Origin: Aplectana chamaeleonis
Lineage: Eukaryota; Nematoda; Chromadorea; Rhabditida; Cosmocercidae
DNA length: 64,000 bases
Assembly (NCBI GenBank): GCA_029168955.1
Contig: JAPDOI010001539.1
Location: 103,160 to 167,159, forward strand
Direction: 5' to 3'
Position numbers and translations under genes: made by a program. Positions 20,066 to 32,007 of this stretch are shown piece after piece. The notes beneath the pieces were generated by a model, which was given only the letters and a program-made list of their open reading frames with translations, was not told where the DNA came from and ran no database searches. The stretch's first letter is position 1. Every line of letters starts with the position of its first letter.

Positions 20066-20325
20066 GGATTGTGCAGGACATCATGGAATGTGTGCAGGAC
20101 CTTAGTAGGAGTGTGCAGGACATCATGAAACGTGTGCAAGACTCTCCTGTAAGGATGAGCAGAACTTCGTGGAATGTGTGCAGGACATCAGTAGGAGTGT
20201 GCAGGACATCATGAAACGTGTGCAAGACCCCTGTAAGGATGAGCAGAACTTCATGGAATGTGTGCTGGATCTCAGTAGGAGTGTGCAGGACCTCAGTATA
20301 ATGTTCAGGACACCGTATGCAAGCC
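19680..20325 (+). repeat. 21/42-bp minisatellite II
   Basis: Tandem 21-base units of the type TGTGCAGGACCTTAGTAGGAG alternate with TGTGCAGGACATCATGAAACG, giving a 42-bp dimer. Examples are GCAGGAC at 19801 and 19822, with the dimer partner at 19843. About 30 half-units are present, some with deletions. It lies between the two copies of direct repeat D. Confidence 0.9.
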
Positions 20326-20459
20326 AGGCCTCCGAATCTACAAGAACGATAGTTAAGTCCGCCAGAACAGGGCTACCGTAATCTCACTCGAGTTGGCTCT
20401 AAAATTTTCTATGTTCTGACTACGAATTCGCTTCATCTTCCCTACATGTGGTGATGTTT

Positions 20460-20610
20460 TCCTGCTTAGTAGTCCAAGCAGATCCTCAACTGCTGACCTC
20501 TGGAGAAGGACGGTGTGTGAATCAAGACACACCGCTCTTCACTTCTTTTATACTTTACCCTTGGTCAATTTTGTATCATCCAATTTGTTTACGAGAGCCG
20601 AATAACATTA
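20460..20610 (+). repeat. direct repeat D, right copy
   Basis: Partner of 17835-17990, in the same orientation. It contains GGTGTGTGAATC, GACACACCGCTCTTCACTTC and TCAATTTTGTATCATCCAAT. The pair could be short LTR-like ends, or a dispersed repeat present twice by chance. Confidence 0.7.
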
Positions 20611-20647
20611 TTCCTAAGATTACGGTAGCCCTCTTCTGGCGCACTTA

Positions 20648-21095
20648 AAGGCAGTGTTCACGACAAATCTCGTTCTCGAGGTCTCGGTGTGAAACTCTAA
20701 GTTGGCAGGTGCTGTAGAGGATAGGGTCGAAGAAAGCAACGTAAACTGGCCAGAAATAAATACAAACGGCTTTGAAAGCTCTCCCGATGCGCCTACCTAT
20801 CCCGGTCCGCCCCCAATCGGACGAGCTTGTGGCGCCGCACGCGTTTCGATGGCAAATTGCCAAGCAACTCTGCCGCAGTTAGCATTACCGATTCGCGCAG
20901 ATTTCGCGATTAGCGCGCGCTTGACGAAATCAGCAGGGCCCATGATTCTCGTCCACGCCCTGAATTAAGAAACCGTTATTTTGACTTATTCTGGACGTTT
21001 TTCTTCGCTGTTTCTTCACTATTAGTTACCTCATGACCAAACAATCCCATTTTTGGGTCGAACTTGAGTTCGATATTCATCGTGAACACTGCCTT
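20648..21095. mobile_element. MITE-1 copy c (variant interior)
   Basis: Flanked by TA (20646-20647 and 21096-21097), with termini AAGGCAGTGTTCACGA and, inverted, AAGGCAGTGTTCACGATG. Its right flank reads TATCG rather than TTAA, which settles the target as TA for the whole family. The interior (GCCAGAAATAAATAC, GGTCCGCCCCCAATC) does not match copies a, b and d, so only the ends are shared. Confidence 0.85.
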
Positions 21096-21100
21096 TATCG

Positions 21101-21123
21101 CTCCAGCCGCGAAGCGGCTGGAG
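21101..21123. repeat. small hairpin with GAA loop
   Basis: CTCCAGCCGC-GAA-GCGGCTGGAG is a perfect 10-bp stem with a GAA loop, five bases after the right end of MITE-1 copy c. It has the same centre as the hairpin at 18538-18558. Confidence 0.8.
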
Positions 21124-21468
21124 AGGTTTGGTTTTGCCTGGCACTTGTGATCACTTAGATTTTGGTAAAGTAGTTAATAAAACCTGTGAAACAAATTTTC
21201 TAGAGATTTCCTTCTGGATATAAGTGAGAGAGTCTAGAAGACACCCGCTGACAAAATTTGAGCCAAATCGATTGAAAATTAACAAAGTTAGATCGGCGGA
21301 AGCTTAGCAAAAATTCGCGTTTTTTCTTGTAACGCGTCCCTCGTGTCCTGTTCCTCGTTCCTCGTTCCTCGTTCCTGCCACTAGCCACTGCCAGTGGCCA
21401 CTGCCAGGCGATCAGTTGGGCAGGTAGGTAAGTTGGTATGTGGACAGATATGATTACTTACTCACTTA

Positions 21469-24400
21469 CACGTCGTAGGCTGAACTTTTCGATGGGAAGG
21501 GACAGGGAAAGTTACTGACAAGTTTGTTATTCACTGATTCACGTTAACTACCTTACTTCTTACTGCTTATCATATCATGTGATATTATCAGTTGGTAGAT
21601 CAACTCGCTAAAACACGTCGTAGGCTGAACTTTTCGATGGGAAGGGACAGGGAAAGTTACTAACAAGTTTGTTATTCACTGATTCACGTTAACTACCTTA
21701 CTTCTTACTGCTTATCATATCATGTGATATTATCAGTTGGTAGATCAACTCGCTAAAACACGTCGTAGGCTGAACTTTTCGATGGGAAGGGACAGGGGAA
21801 GTTACTAACAAGTTTGTTATTTACTGATTCACGTTTACTACTTTACTTCTTACTGCTTATCATATCATGTGATATTATCAGTTGGTAGATCAACTCGCTA
21901 AAACACGTCGTAGGCTGAACTTTTCGATGGGAAGGGACAGGGAAAGTTACTAACAAGTTTGTTATTCACTGATTCACGTTAACTACCTTACTTCTTACTG
22001 CTTATCATATCATGTGATATTATCAGTTGGTAGATCAACTCGCTAAAACTCGTCGTAGGCTGAACTTTTCGATGGGAAGGGACAGGGAAAGTTACTAACA
22101 AGTTTGTTATTTACTGATTCACGTTTACTACTTTACTTCTTACTGCTTATCATATCACGTGATATTATCAGTTGGTAGATCAACTCGCTAAAACACGTCG
22201 TAGGCTGAACTTTTCGATGGGAAGGGACAGGGAAAGTTACTAACAAGTTTGCTATTTACTGATTCACGTTAACTACTTTACTTCTTACTGCTTATCATAT
22301 CATGTGATATTATCAGTTGGTAGATCAACTCGCTAAAACTCGTCTTAGGCTGAACTTTTCGATGGGAAGGGACAGGGAAAGTTACTAACAAGTTTGTTAT
22401 TCACTGATTCACGTTAACTACCTTACTTCTTACTGCTTATCATATCATGTGATATTATCAGTTGGTAGATCAACTCGCTAAAACTCGTCGTAGGCTGAAC
22501 TTTTCGATGGGAAGGGACAGGGAAAGTTACTAACAAGTTTGTTATTTACTGATTCACGTTAACTACTTTACTTCTTACTGCTTATCATATCATGTGATAT
22601 TATCAGTTGGTAGATCAACTCGCTAAAACACGTCGTATGCTGAACTTTTCGATGGGAAGGGACAGGGAAAGTTACTAACAAGTTTGCTATTTACTGATTC
22701 ACGTTAACTACTTTACTTCTTACTGCTTATCATATCATGTGATATTATCAGTTGGTTGATCAAATCGCTAAAACACGTCGTAGGCTGGACTTTTCGATGG
22801 GAAGTGACAGGGAAAGTTACTAACAAGTTTGTTATTTACTGATTCACGTTAACTACTTTACTTCTTACTGCTTATCATATCATGTGATATTATCAGTTGG
22901 TAGATCAACTCGCTAAAACACGTCGTAGGCTAAACTTTTCGATGGGAAGGGACAGGGAAAGTTACTAACAAGTTTGTTATTTACTGATTCACGTTAACTA
23001 CTTTACTTCTTACTGCTTATCATATCATGCGATATTATCAGTTGGTAGATCAACTCGCTAAAACACGTCGTAGGCTGAACTTTTTGATGGGAAGGGACAG
23101 GGAAAGTTACTAACAAGTTTGTTATTTACTGATTCACGTTAACTACTTTACTTCTTACTGCTTGTTATATCATGTGATATTATCAGTTGGTAGATCAACT
23201 CGCTAAAACACGTCGTAGGCTGAACTTTTAGATGGGAAGGGACAGGGAAAGTTACTAACAAGTTTGTTATTTACTGATTCACGTTAACTACTTTACTTCT
23301 TACTGCTTGTTATATCATGTGATTTTATCAGTTGGTAGATCAACTCGCTAAAACACGTCGTAGGCTGAACTTTTCGATGGGAAGGGACAGGGAAAGTTAC
23401 TAACAAGTTTGTTATTTACTGATTCACGTTAACTACTTTACTTCTTACTGCTTATCATATCATGTGATATTATCAGTTGGTAGATCAACTCGCTAAAACA
23501 CGTCGTAGGCTGAACTTTTCGATGGGAAGGGACAGGGAAAGTTACTAACAAGTTTGTTATTCACTGATTCACGTTAACTACCTTACTTCTTACTGCTTAT
23601 CATATCATGTGATATTATCAGTTGGTAGATCAACTCGCTAAAACTCGTCGTAGGCTGAACTTTTCGATGGGAAGGGACAGGGAAAGTTACTAACAAGTTT
23701 GTTATTTACTGATTCACGTTTACTACTTTACTTCTTACTGCTTATCATATCATGTGATATTATCAGTTGGTAGATCAACTCGCTAAAACACGTCGTAGGC
23801 TGAACTTTTCGATGGGAAGGGACAGGGAAAGTTACTAACAAGTTTGCTATTTACTGATTCACGTTAACTACTTTACTTCTTACTGCTTATCATATCATGT
23901 GATATTATCAGTTGGTAGATCAACTCGCTAAAACTCGTCGTAGGCTGAACTTTTCGATGGGAAGGGACAGGGAAAGTTACTAACAAGTTTGTTATTCACT
24001 GATTCACGTTAACTACCTTACTTCTTACTGCTTATCATATCATGTGATATTATCAGTTGGTAGATCAACTCGCTAAAACTCGTCGTAGGCTGAACTTTTC
24101 GATGGGAAGGGACAGGAAAGTTACTAACAAGTTTGTTATTTACTGATTCACGTTAACTACTTTACTTCTTACTGCTTATCATATCATGTGATATTATCAG
24201 TTGGTAGATCAACTCGCTAAAACACGTCGTAGGCTGAACTTTTCGATGGGAAGGGACAGGGAAAGTTACTAACAAGTTTGCTATTTACTGATTCACGTTA
24301 ACTACTTTACTTCTTACTGCTTATCATATCATGTGATATTATCAGTTGGTTGATCAAATCGCTAAAACACGTCGTAGGCTGGACTTTTCGCTGGGAAGTG

Positions 24401-27400
24401 ACAGGGAAAGTTACTAACAAGTTTGTTATTTACTGATTCACGTTAACTACTTTACTTCTTACTGCTTATCATATCATGTGATATTATCAGTTGGTAGATC
24501 AACTCGCTAAAACACGTCGTAGGCTAAACTTTTCGATGGGAAGGGACAGGGAAAGTTACTAACAAGTTTTGTTATTTACTGATTCACGTTAACTACTTTA
24601 CTTCTTACTGCTTATCATATCATGCGATATTATCAGTTGGTAGATCAACTCGCTAAAACACGTCGTAGGCTGAACTTTTTGATGGGAAGGGACAGGGAAA
24701 GTTACTAACAAGTTTGTTATTTACTGATTCACGTTAACTACTTTACTTCTTACTGCTTGTTATATCATGTGATATTATCAGTTGGTAGATCAACTCGCTA
24801 AAACACGTCGTAGGCTGAACTTTTAGATGGGAAGGGACAGGGAAAGTTACTAACAAGTTTGTTATTTACTGATTCACGTTAACTACTTTACTTCTTACTG
24901 CTTGTTATATCATGTGATTTTATCAGTTGGTAGATCAACTCGCTAAAACACTTCGTAGGCTGAACTTTTCGATGGGAAGGGACAGGGAAAGTTACTAACA
25001 AGTTTGTTATTTACTGATTCACGTTAACTACTTTACTTCTTACTGCTTATCATATCATGTGATATTATCAGTTGGTAGATCAACTCGCTAAAACACGTCG
25101 TAGGCTAAACTTTTCGATGGGAAGGGACAGGGAAAGTTACTAACAAGTTTGTTATTTACTGATTCACGTTAACTACTTTACTTCTTACTGCTTATCATAT
25201 CATGTGATATTATCAGTTGGTTGATCAAATCGCTAAAACACGTAGTAGGCTGGACTTTTCGATGGGAAGGGACAGGGAAAGTTACTAACAAGTTTGTTAT
25301 TTACTAATTCACGTTAACTACTTTACTTCTTACTGCTTATCATATCATGTGATATTATCAGTTGGTAGATCAACTCGCTAAAACACGTCGTAGGCTGAAC
25401 TTTTTGATGGGAAGGGACAGGGAAAGTTACTAACAAGTTTGTTATTTACTGATTCACGTTAACTACTTTACTTCTTACTGCTTGTTATATCATGTGATAT
25501 TATCAGTTGGTAGATCAACTCGCTAAAACACGTCGTAGGCTGAACTTTTCGATGGGAAGGGACAGGGAAAGTTACTAACAAGTTTGTTATTTACTGATTC
25601 ACGTTAACTACTTTACTTCTTACTGCTTATCATATCATTTGATATTATCAGTCGGTAGATCAACTCGCTAAAACACGTCGTAGGCTGTACTTTTCGATGG
25701 GAAGGGACAGGGGAAGTGACTAACAAGTTTGTTACTTACTGTTTCACATTAACTACTTTACTTCTTACTGCTTATCATATCATGTGATATTATCAGTTGG
25801 TTGATCAAATCGCTAAAACACGTCGTAGGCTGAACTTTTCGATGGGAAGGGACAGGGAAAGTTACTAACAAGTTTGTTATTTACTGATTCACGTTAACTA
25901 CTTTGCATCTTACTGCTTATCATATCATGTGATATTATCAGTTGGTTGATCAAATCGCTAAAACACGTCGTAGGCTGGACTTTTCGATGGGAAGGGACAG
26001 GGAAAGTTACTAACAAGTTTGTTATTTACTGATTCACGTTAACTACTTTACTTCTTACTGCTTATCATATCATGTGATATTATCAGTTGGTTGATCAAAT
26101 CGCTAAAACACGTCGTAGGCTGGACTTTTCGATGGGAAGGAACAGGGAAAGTTAGTAACAAGTTCGTTATTTACTGATTCACGTTAACTACTTTACTTCT
26201 TACTGCTTATCATATCATGTGATATTATCAGTTGGTAGATCAACTCGCTAAAACACGTCGTAGGCTGGACGCTCCGATGGGAAGGGACAGGGAAAGTTAC
26301 TAACAAGTTTGTTATTTACTGTTTCACCTTAACTACTTTACTTCTTACTGCTTATCATATCATGTGATATTACCAGTTGGTTGATCAAATCGCTAAAACA
26401 CGTCGTAGGCTGGAATTTTCGATGGGAAGGGACAGGGAAAGTTACTAACAAGTTTGTTATTTACTGATTCACGTTAACTACTTTACTTCTTACTGCTTAT
26501 CATATCATGTGATATTATCAGTTGGTTGATCAAATCGCTAAAACACGTCGTAGGCTGGACTTTTCGATGGGAAGGGACAGGGAAAGTTACTAACAAGTTT
26601 GTTATTTACTGTTTCACGTTAACTACTTTACTTCTTACTGCTTATCATATCATGTGATATTATCAGTTGGTTGATCAAATCGCTAAAACACGTCGTAGGC
26701 TGGACTTTTCGATGGGAAGGGACAGGGAAAGTTACTAACAAATTTGTTATTTACTGTTTCACGTTAACTACTTTACTTCTTACTGCTTATCATATCATGT
26801 GATATTATCAGTTGGTAGATCAACTCGCTAAAACACGTCGTAGGCTGGACGCTCCGATGGGAAGGGACAGGGAAAGTTACTAACAAGTTTGTTATTTACT
26901 GTTTCACCTTAACTACTTTACTTCTTACTGCTTATCATATCATGTGATATTATCAGTTGGTTGATCAAATCGCTAAAACACGTCGTAGGCTGGACTTTTC
27001 GATGGGAAGGGACAGGGAAAGTTACTAACAAGTTTGTTATTTACTGATTCACGTTAACTACTTTACTTACTGCTTATCATATCATGTGATATTATCAGTT
27101 GGTTGATCAAATCGCTAAAAACACGTCGTAGGCTGAACTTTTCGATGGGAAGGGACAGGAAAGTTACTAACAAGTTTGTTATTTACTGATTCACGTTAAC
27201 TACTTCACTTCTTACTGCTTATCATATCATGTGATATTATCAGTTGGTAGATCAACTCGCTAAAACACGTCGTAGGCTGGACTTTTCGATGGGAAGGGAC
27301 AGGGAAAGTTACTAACAAGTTTGTTATTTACTGATTCACGTTAACTACTTTACTTCTTACTGCTTATCATATCATGTGATATTATCAGTTGGTTGATCAA

Positions 27401-29969
27401 ATCGCTAAAACACGTCGTAGGCTGGACTTTTCGATGGGAAGGAACAGGGAAAGTTAGTAACAAGTTCGTTATTTACTGATTCACGTTAACTACTTTACTT
27501 CTTACTGCTTATCATATCATGTGATATTATCAGTTGGTAGATCAACTCGCTAAAACACGTCGTAGGCTGGACTTTTCGATGGGAAGGGACAGGGAAAGTT
27601 ACTAACAAGTTTGTTATTTACTGTTTCACCTTAACTACTTTACTTCTTACTGCTTATCATATCATGTGATATTACCAGTTGGTTGATCAAATCGCTAAAA
27701 CACGTCGTAGGCTGGACTTTTCGATGGGAAGGGACAGGGAAAGTTACTAACAAGTTTGTTATTTACTGATTCACGTTAACTACTTTACTTCTTACTGCTT
27801 ATCATATCATGTGATATTATCAGTTGGTTGATCAAATCGCTAAAACACGTCGTAGGCTGGACTTTTCGATGGGAAGGACAGGGAAAGTTACTAACAAGTT
27901 TGTTATTTACTGTTTCACGTTAACTACTTTACTTCTTACTGCTTATCATATCATGTGATATTATCAGTTGGTTGATCAAATCGCTAAAACACGTCGTAGG
28001 CTGGACTTTTCGATGGGAAGGGACAGGGAAAGTTACTAACAAGTTTGTTATTTACTGATTCACGTTAACTACTTTACTTCTTACTGCTTATCATATCATG
28101 TGATATTATCAGTTGGTTGATCAAATCGCTAAAACACGTCGTAGGCTGGACTTTTCGATGGGAAGGGACAGGGAAAGTTACTAACAAGTTTGTTATTTAC
28201 TGTTTCACCTTAACTACTTTACTTCTTACTGCTTATCATATCATGTGATATTATCAGTTGGTTGATCAAATCGCTAAAACACGTGGTAGGCTGGACTTTT
28301 CGATGGAAGGGACAGGGAAAGTTACTAACAAGTTTGTTATTTACTGATTCACGTTAACTACTTTACTTCTTACTGCTTATCATATCATGTGATATTATCA
28401 GTTGGTTGATCAAATCGCTAAAACACGTCGTAGGCTGGACTTTTCGATGGGAAGGGACAGGGAAAGTTAGTAACAAGTTCGTTATTTACTGATTCACGTT
28501 AACTACTTCACTTCTTACTGCTTATCATATCATGTGATATTATCAGTTGGTAGATCAACTCGCTAAAACACGTCGTAGGCTGAACTTTTCGATGGGAAGG
28601 GACAGGGAAAGTTACTAACAAGTTTGTTATTTACTGATTCACGTTAACTACTTTACTTCTTACTGCTTATCATATCATGTGATATTATCAGTTGGTAGAT
28701 CAACTCGCTAAAACACGTCGTAGGCTGAACTTTTCGATGGGAAGGGACAGGGAAAGTTACTAACAAGTTTGTTATTTACTGTTTCACCTTAACTACTTTA
28801 CTTCTTACTGCTTATCATATCATGTGATATTATCAGTTGGTAGATCAACTCGCTAAAACACGTCGTAGGCTGAACTTTTCGATGGGAAGGGACAGGGAAA
28901 GTTACTAACAAGTTTGTTATTTACTGATTCACGTTAACTACTTTACTTCTTACTGCTTATCATATCATGTGATATTATCAGTTGGTTGATCAAATCGCTA
29001 AAACACGTCATAGGCTGAGCTTTTCGATGGGAAGGGACAGGGAAAGTTACTAACAAGTTTATTATTTACTGATTCACGTTAACTACTTTACTTCTTACTG
29101 CTTATCATATCACGTGATATTATCAGTTGGTAGATCAACTCGCTAAAACACGTCGTAGGCTGAACTTTTCGATGGGAAGGGACAGGTAAAGTTACTAGCA
29201 AGTTTGTTGATTACTGTTTCACCTTAACTACTTTACTTCTTACTGCTTATCATATCATGTGATATTATCAGTTGGTAGATCAACTCGCTAAAACACGTCG
29301 TAGGCTGAACTTTTCGATGGGAAGGGACAGGGAAAGTTACTAACAAGTTTGTTATTTACTGTTTCACCTTAACTACTTTACTTCTTACTGCTTATCATAT
29401 CATGTGATATTATCAGTTGGTAGATCAACTCGCTAAAACACGGCGTAGGCTGAACTTTTTCGATGGGAAGGACAGGGAAAGTTACTAACAAGTTTGTTGA
29501 TTACTGTTTCACCTTAACTACTTTACTTCTTACTGCTTATCATATCATGTGATATTATCAGTTGGTAGATCAACTCGCTAAAACACGTCGTAGGCTGAGC
29601 TTTTCGATGGGAAGGGACAGGGAAAGTTACTAACAAGTTTGTTGATTACTGTTTCACCTTAACTACTTTACTTCTTACTGCTTATCATATCATGTGATAT
29701 TATCAGTTGGTAGATCAACTCGCTAAAACACGTCGTAGGCTGAGCTTTTCGATGGGAAGGGACAGGGAAAGTTACTAACAAGTTTGTTATTTACTGATTC
29801 ACGTTAACTACTTTACTTCTTACTGCTTATCATATCATGTGATATTATCAGTTGGTTGATCAAATCGCTAAAACACGTCGTAGGCTGAACTTTTCGATGG
29901 GAAGGGACAGGGAAAGTTGCTAACAAGTTTGCTATTTACTGTTTCACGTTAACTACTTTACTTCTTACT
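21469..29969. repeat. 145-bp satellite array, about 58 units
   Basis: Units begin CACGTCGTAGGCTGAAC; start points 21469, 21614, 21759 and 21904 give a period of exactly 145. The unit continues with TTTTCGATGGGAAGGGACAG, TTACTAACAAGTTTGTTATT, a near-palindrome ATATCATGTGATAT, and GTTGGTAGATCAACTCGC. Two main variants exist. Type A has TAGATCAACTC. Type B has TTGATCAAATC (a perfect TTGATCAA palindrome), usually with GGCTGGAC in place of GGCTGAAC, and is concentrated at 25.2-28.5 kb. The last unit is cut at 29969 by the CRE-type minisatellite. There are no open frames of note. Confidence 0.98.
21904..25093. repeat. higher-order duplication of 11 satellite units
   Basis: Rare variants recur 1,594-1,595 bases apart (11 x 145). 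Examples are GAAGTGACAG at 22801 and 24395, the CATGCGATATT variant at about 23027 and 24622, and TTTTAGATGG at about 23226 and 24821. CTTGTTATATC with GATTTTATC also recurs, and ACTCGTCG lies at 22049 and 23644. The two 11-unit blocks are 21904-23498 and 23499-25093. Confidence 0.85.
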
Positions 29970-29978
29970 CATGTACGG

Positions 29979-30605
29979 CATCTGATGACATCATCAGGAT
30001 GTCATGTAAAGTACATAGGGCATCTGATGACGTCATCAGGGTGTCATGTAAAGTACATAGGGCATCTGATGACGTCATCAGGGTGTCATCTAAAGTACAT
30101 AGGGCATCTGATGACGTCATCAGGGTGTCATCTAAAGTACATCGGGCATCTGATGACGTCATCAGGATGTCATGTAAAGTACATAGGGCATCTGATGACG
30201 TCATCAGGGTGTCATCTGAAGTTCATAGGGCATCTGATGACGTCATCAGGGTGTCATCTGAAGTTCATAGGGCATCTGATGACGTCATCAGGGTGTCATG
30301 TGAAGTACATAGGGAATCTGATGACGTCTTCAGGGTGTCATCTAAAGTACATAGGGCACCTGAAGGCGTCATCAGGGTGTCATCTAAAATACATAGGGCA
30401 TCTGATGACGTCATCAGGGTGTCATATAAAGTACATAGGGCATCTGATGACGTCATCAGCTGTCATCTAAAGTACATAGGGCATCTGATGACGTCATTAG
30501 GACGTCGTGCCAAGGTCTTGCCAAGTGCATAAAGCATCTGGTGACGTCATCAGGACGTCGTGCCAAGGTGGTGCCAAGTGCATAGGGCATCTTTTGACGT
30601 CATCA
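29979..30605. repeat. 42-bp minisatellite III of CRE-type palindromes
   Basis: About 12 units of exactly 42 bases (starts 29979, 30021, 30063) are followed by three longer, diverged units. Most units hold the 16-bp palindrome CTGATGACGTCATCAG, whose centre TGACGTCA is the consensus site of CREB/ATF-type bZIP factors. The period is a multiple of 3, so 14-residue repeats (MTSSGCHVKYIGHL) are open on several frames. A scrap of the 145-bp satellite (AACAAGTTTGTTGCTTACTG) reappears at 30649, so this array sits inside a satellite unit. Confidence 0.92.
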
Positions 30606-30805
30606 GGACGTCGTGGAAAGTGAGTAGCGCTTCATTTGTAGCGTGCGCAACAAGTTTGTTGCTTACTGATTATTATAGCAATCCATGCTTTCGAAAAAAT
30701 ATTGAAGATTTTTCAGGATATTACTTCGTAATATCAATAAAAAGTGAACAATTCTATCAAAAAGGGGTTTTCCAAGCAAGAGAGGTTTGGTTGGCGTCAG
30801 AAACG

Positions 30806-31301
30806 TTCCAACAAAAAGGGAACAATAGGTAAGTAGAATGAGGAGAGTCTACAAAAAGCGAACAATATTTTCTGAGACTAATTTCCCTGGCCGATACTTC
30901 TCAACAGCAAAAACAAACCGTTGTGGTACTTCACGAGGAAGAGTTCAATGGTTTCCGAGAATGGACTTCAATTATTTGACAAGATTATGAGAAAATACTC
31001 TCATTAGATGCTGCACTTTGGTTTCGCTTCTCGTAGCAGCTGGAGCTAACCGTCCGTCTGTGTTTTTGGTATCATCTTTTATTCTGATGGTAAGTATTAG
31101 GTTTACATGCACATACTTTTTAACGGTTCTCGTGTAGTCAAGACCATTTTAGGAACCACAGAGTGCTTCCGTGTAGAGCGCCGCAACGGTTTGTTTTTGC
31201 TGTCAAGAAGTATCGGCCAGGGAAATTAGTCTCAGAAAATATTGTTCGTTTTTTGTAGACTCTCCTCATTCTACTTACCTATTGTTCCCTTTTTGTTGGA
31301 A
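30806..31301. repeat. foldback F, copy 1 (next to the satellite)
   Basis: Arms of 121 bp (30806-30926 and 31181-31301) are nearly perfect inverted repeats. The left arm begins TTCCAACAAAAAGGGAACAA and includes GAATGAGGAGAGTCTAC and TAATTTCCCTGGCCGATACT. A related foldback lies at 48458-48976, again next to a satellite-like unit. No coding capacity is visible. Confidence 0.85.
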
Positions 31302-31851
31302 TTAACCATAGTTCTTGTTCCGAAACAGACATATGGGCCGGCGCAGATGAGCCACATCAGCATGAACCGGTGAAGTTTGGCTAGAGCGGCTGACCCTGGG
31401 TATATCCTAGACGTGGTGGGGCCACCCAAGATTTACTCATAGAAATGATGAAAAACTCTGATAAAAGAGGCCTGATACTGCGCTATCAATCATTGTTTTT
31501 ATTAGAGCTCTACGGAAATACTTCGACTGGTAGCCTCACCAATTGGCCGTTCATTTCATTTCTGTCTTGAATGGTGCGTGACCCCCCCTCCGTCTAGAAT
31601 AGTGCCTAGAACCTGTACAATTGGGTCAGTTTGAAACTCATTTCTCCATTTTTCGACTTTTAAAATCAAAAAGTATGTGCCTTGCATCTATTTGTAGGAA
31701 GCAGCATTGCAACAATTATCTTGCAGTCTTAGCAGCGGAGCGGTTGTTTCTTCATTTCTACCACTACGTTTTCGAAAAAAAAACAACAACTTGACTTTTA
31801 GAGGTTGACGATGTTGTAGAAGGGAAACCCTTGGAAAAAGTTGTGAAATTT
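31302..31851. other. no gene recognised
   Basis: The stretch near 31450-31530 weakly repeats 19440-19510 (ATCAATCATTGTTTTTATTAG against ATCAGTCATTGTTTTCAGAG, shown here in part). Otherwise nothing is recognisable before the palindromic element starts. Confidence 0.4.
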
Positions 31852-32007
31852 CTGAAAGTTGGGCTCCGCAGAAAAGGTCAAGGATTGGCATTGCTCCAAA
31901 ATGTCGTGAAATTGTTCCATTAGATTTGGCTATCAAACTAATTTTTTTTAATGAGGTGAAATTGTTTAATTGATTTGGCTGTTATTGGTACTATATGCAG
32001 ATAACAT

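Noticed and set aside
29985..30532. 161- and 177-codon frames with 14-residue repeats
   Set aside because: The 42-bp unit is a multiple of three and stop-free in several frames; no unique sequence or start context supports a gene.
21469..30605. CRISPR-like arrays
   Set aside because: Units are continuous tandem repeats with no unique spacers, and the context is eukaryotic transposons with no cas genes.
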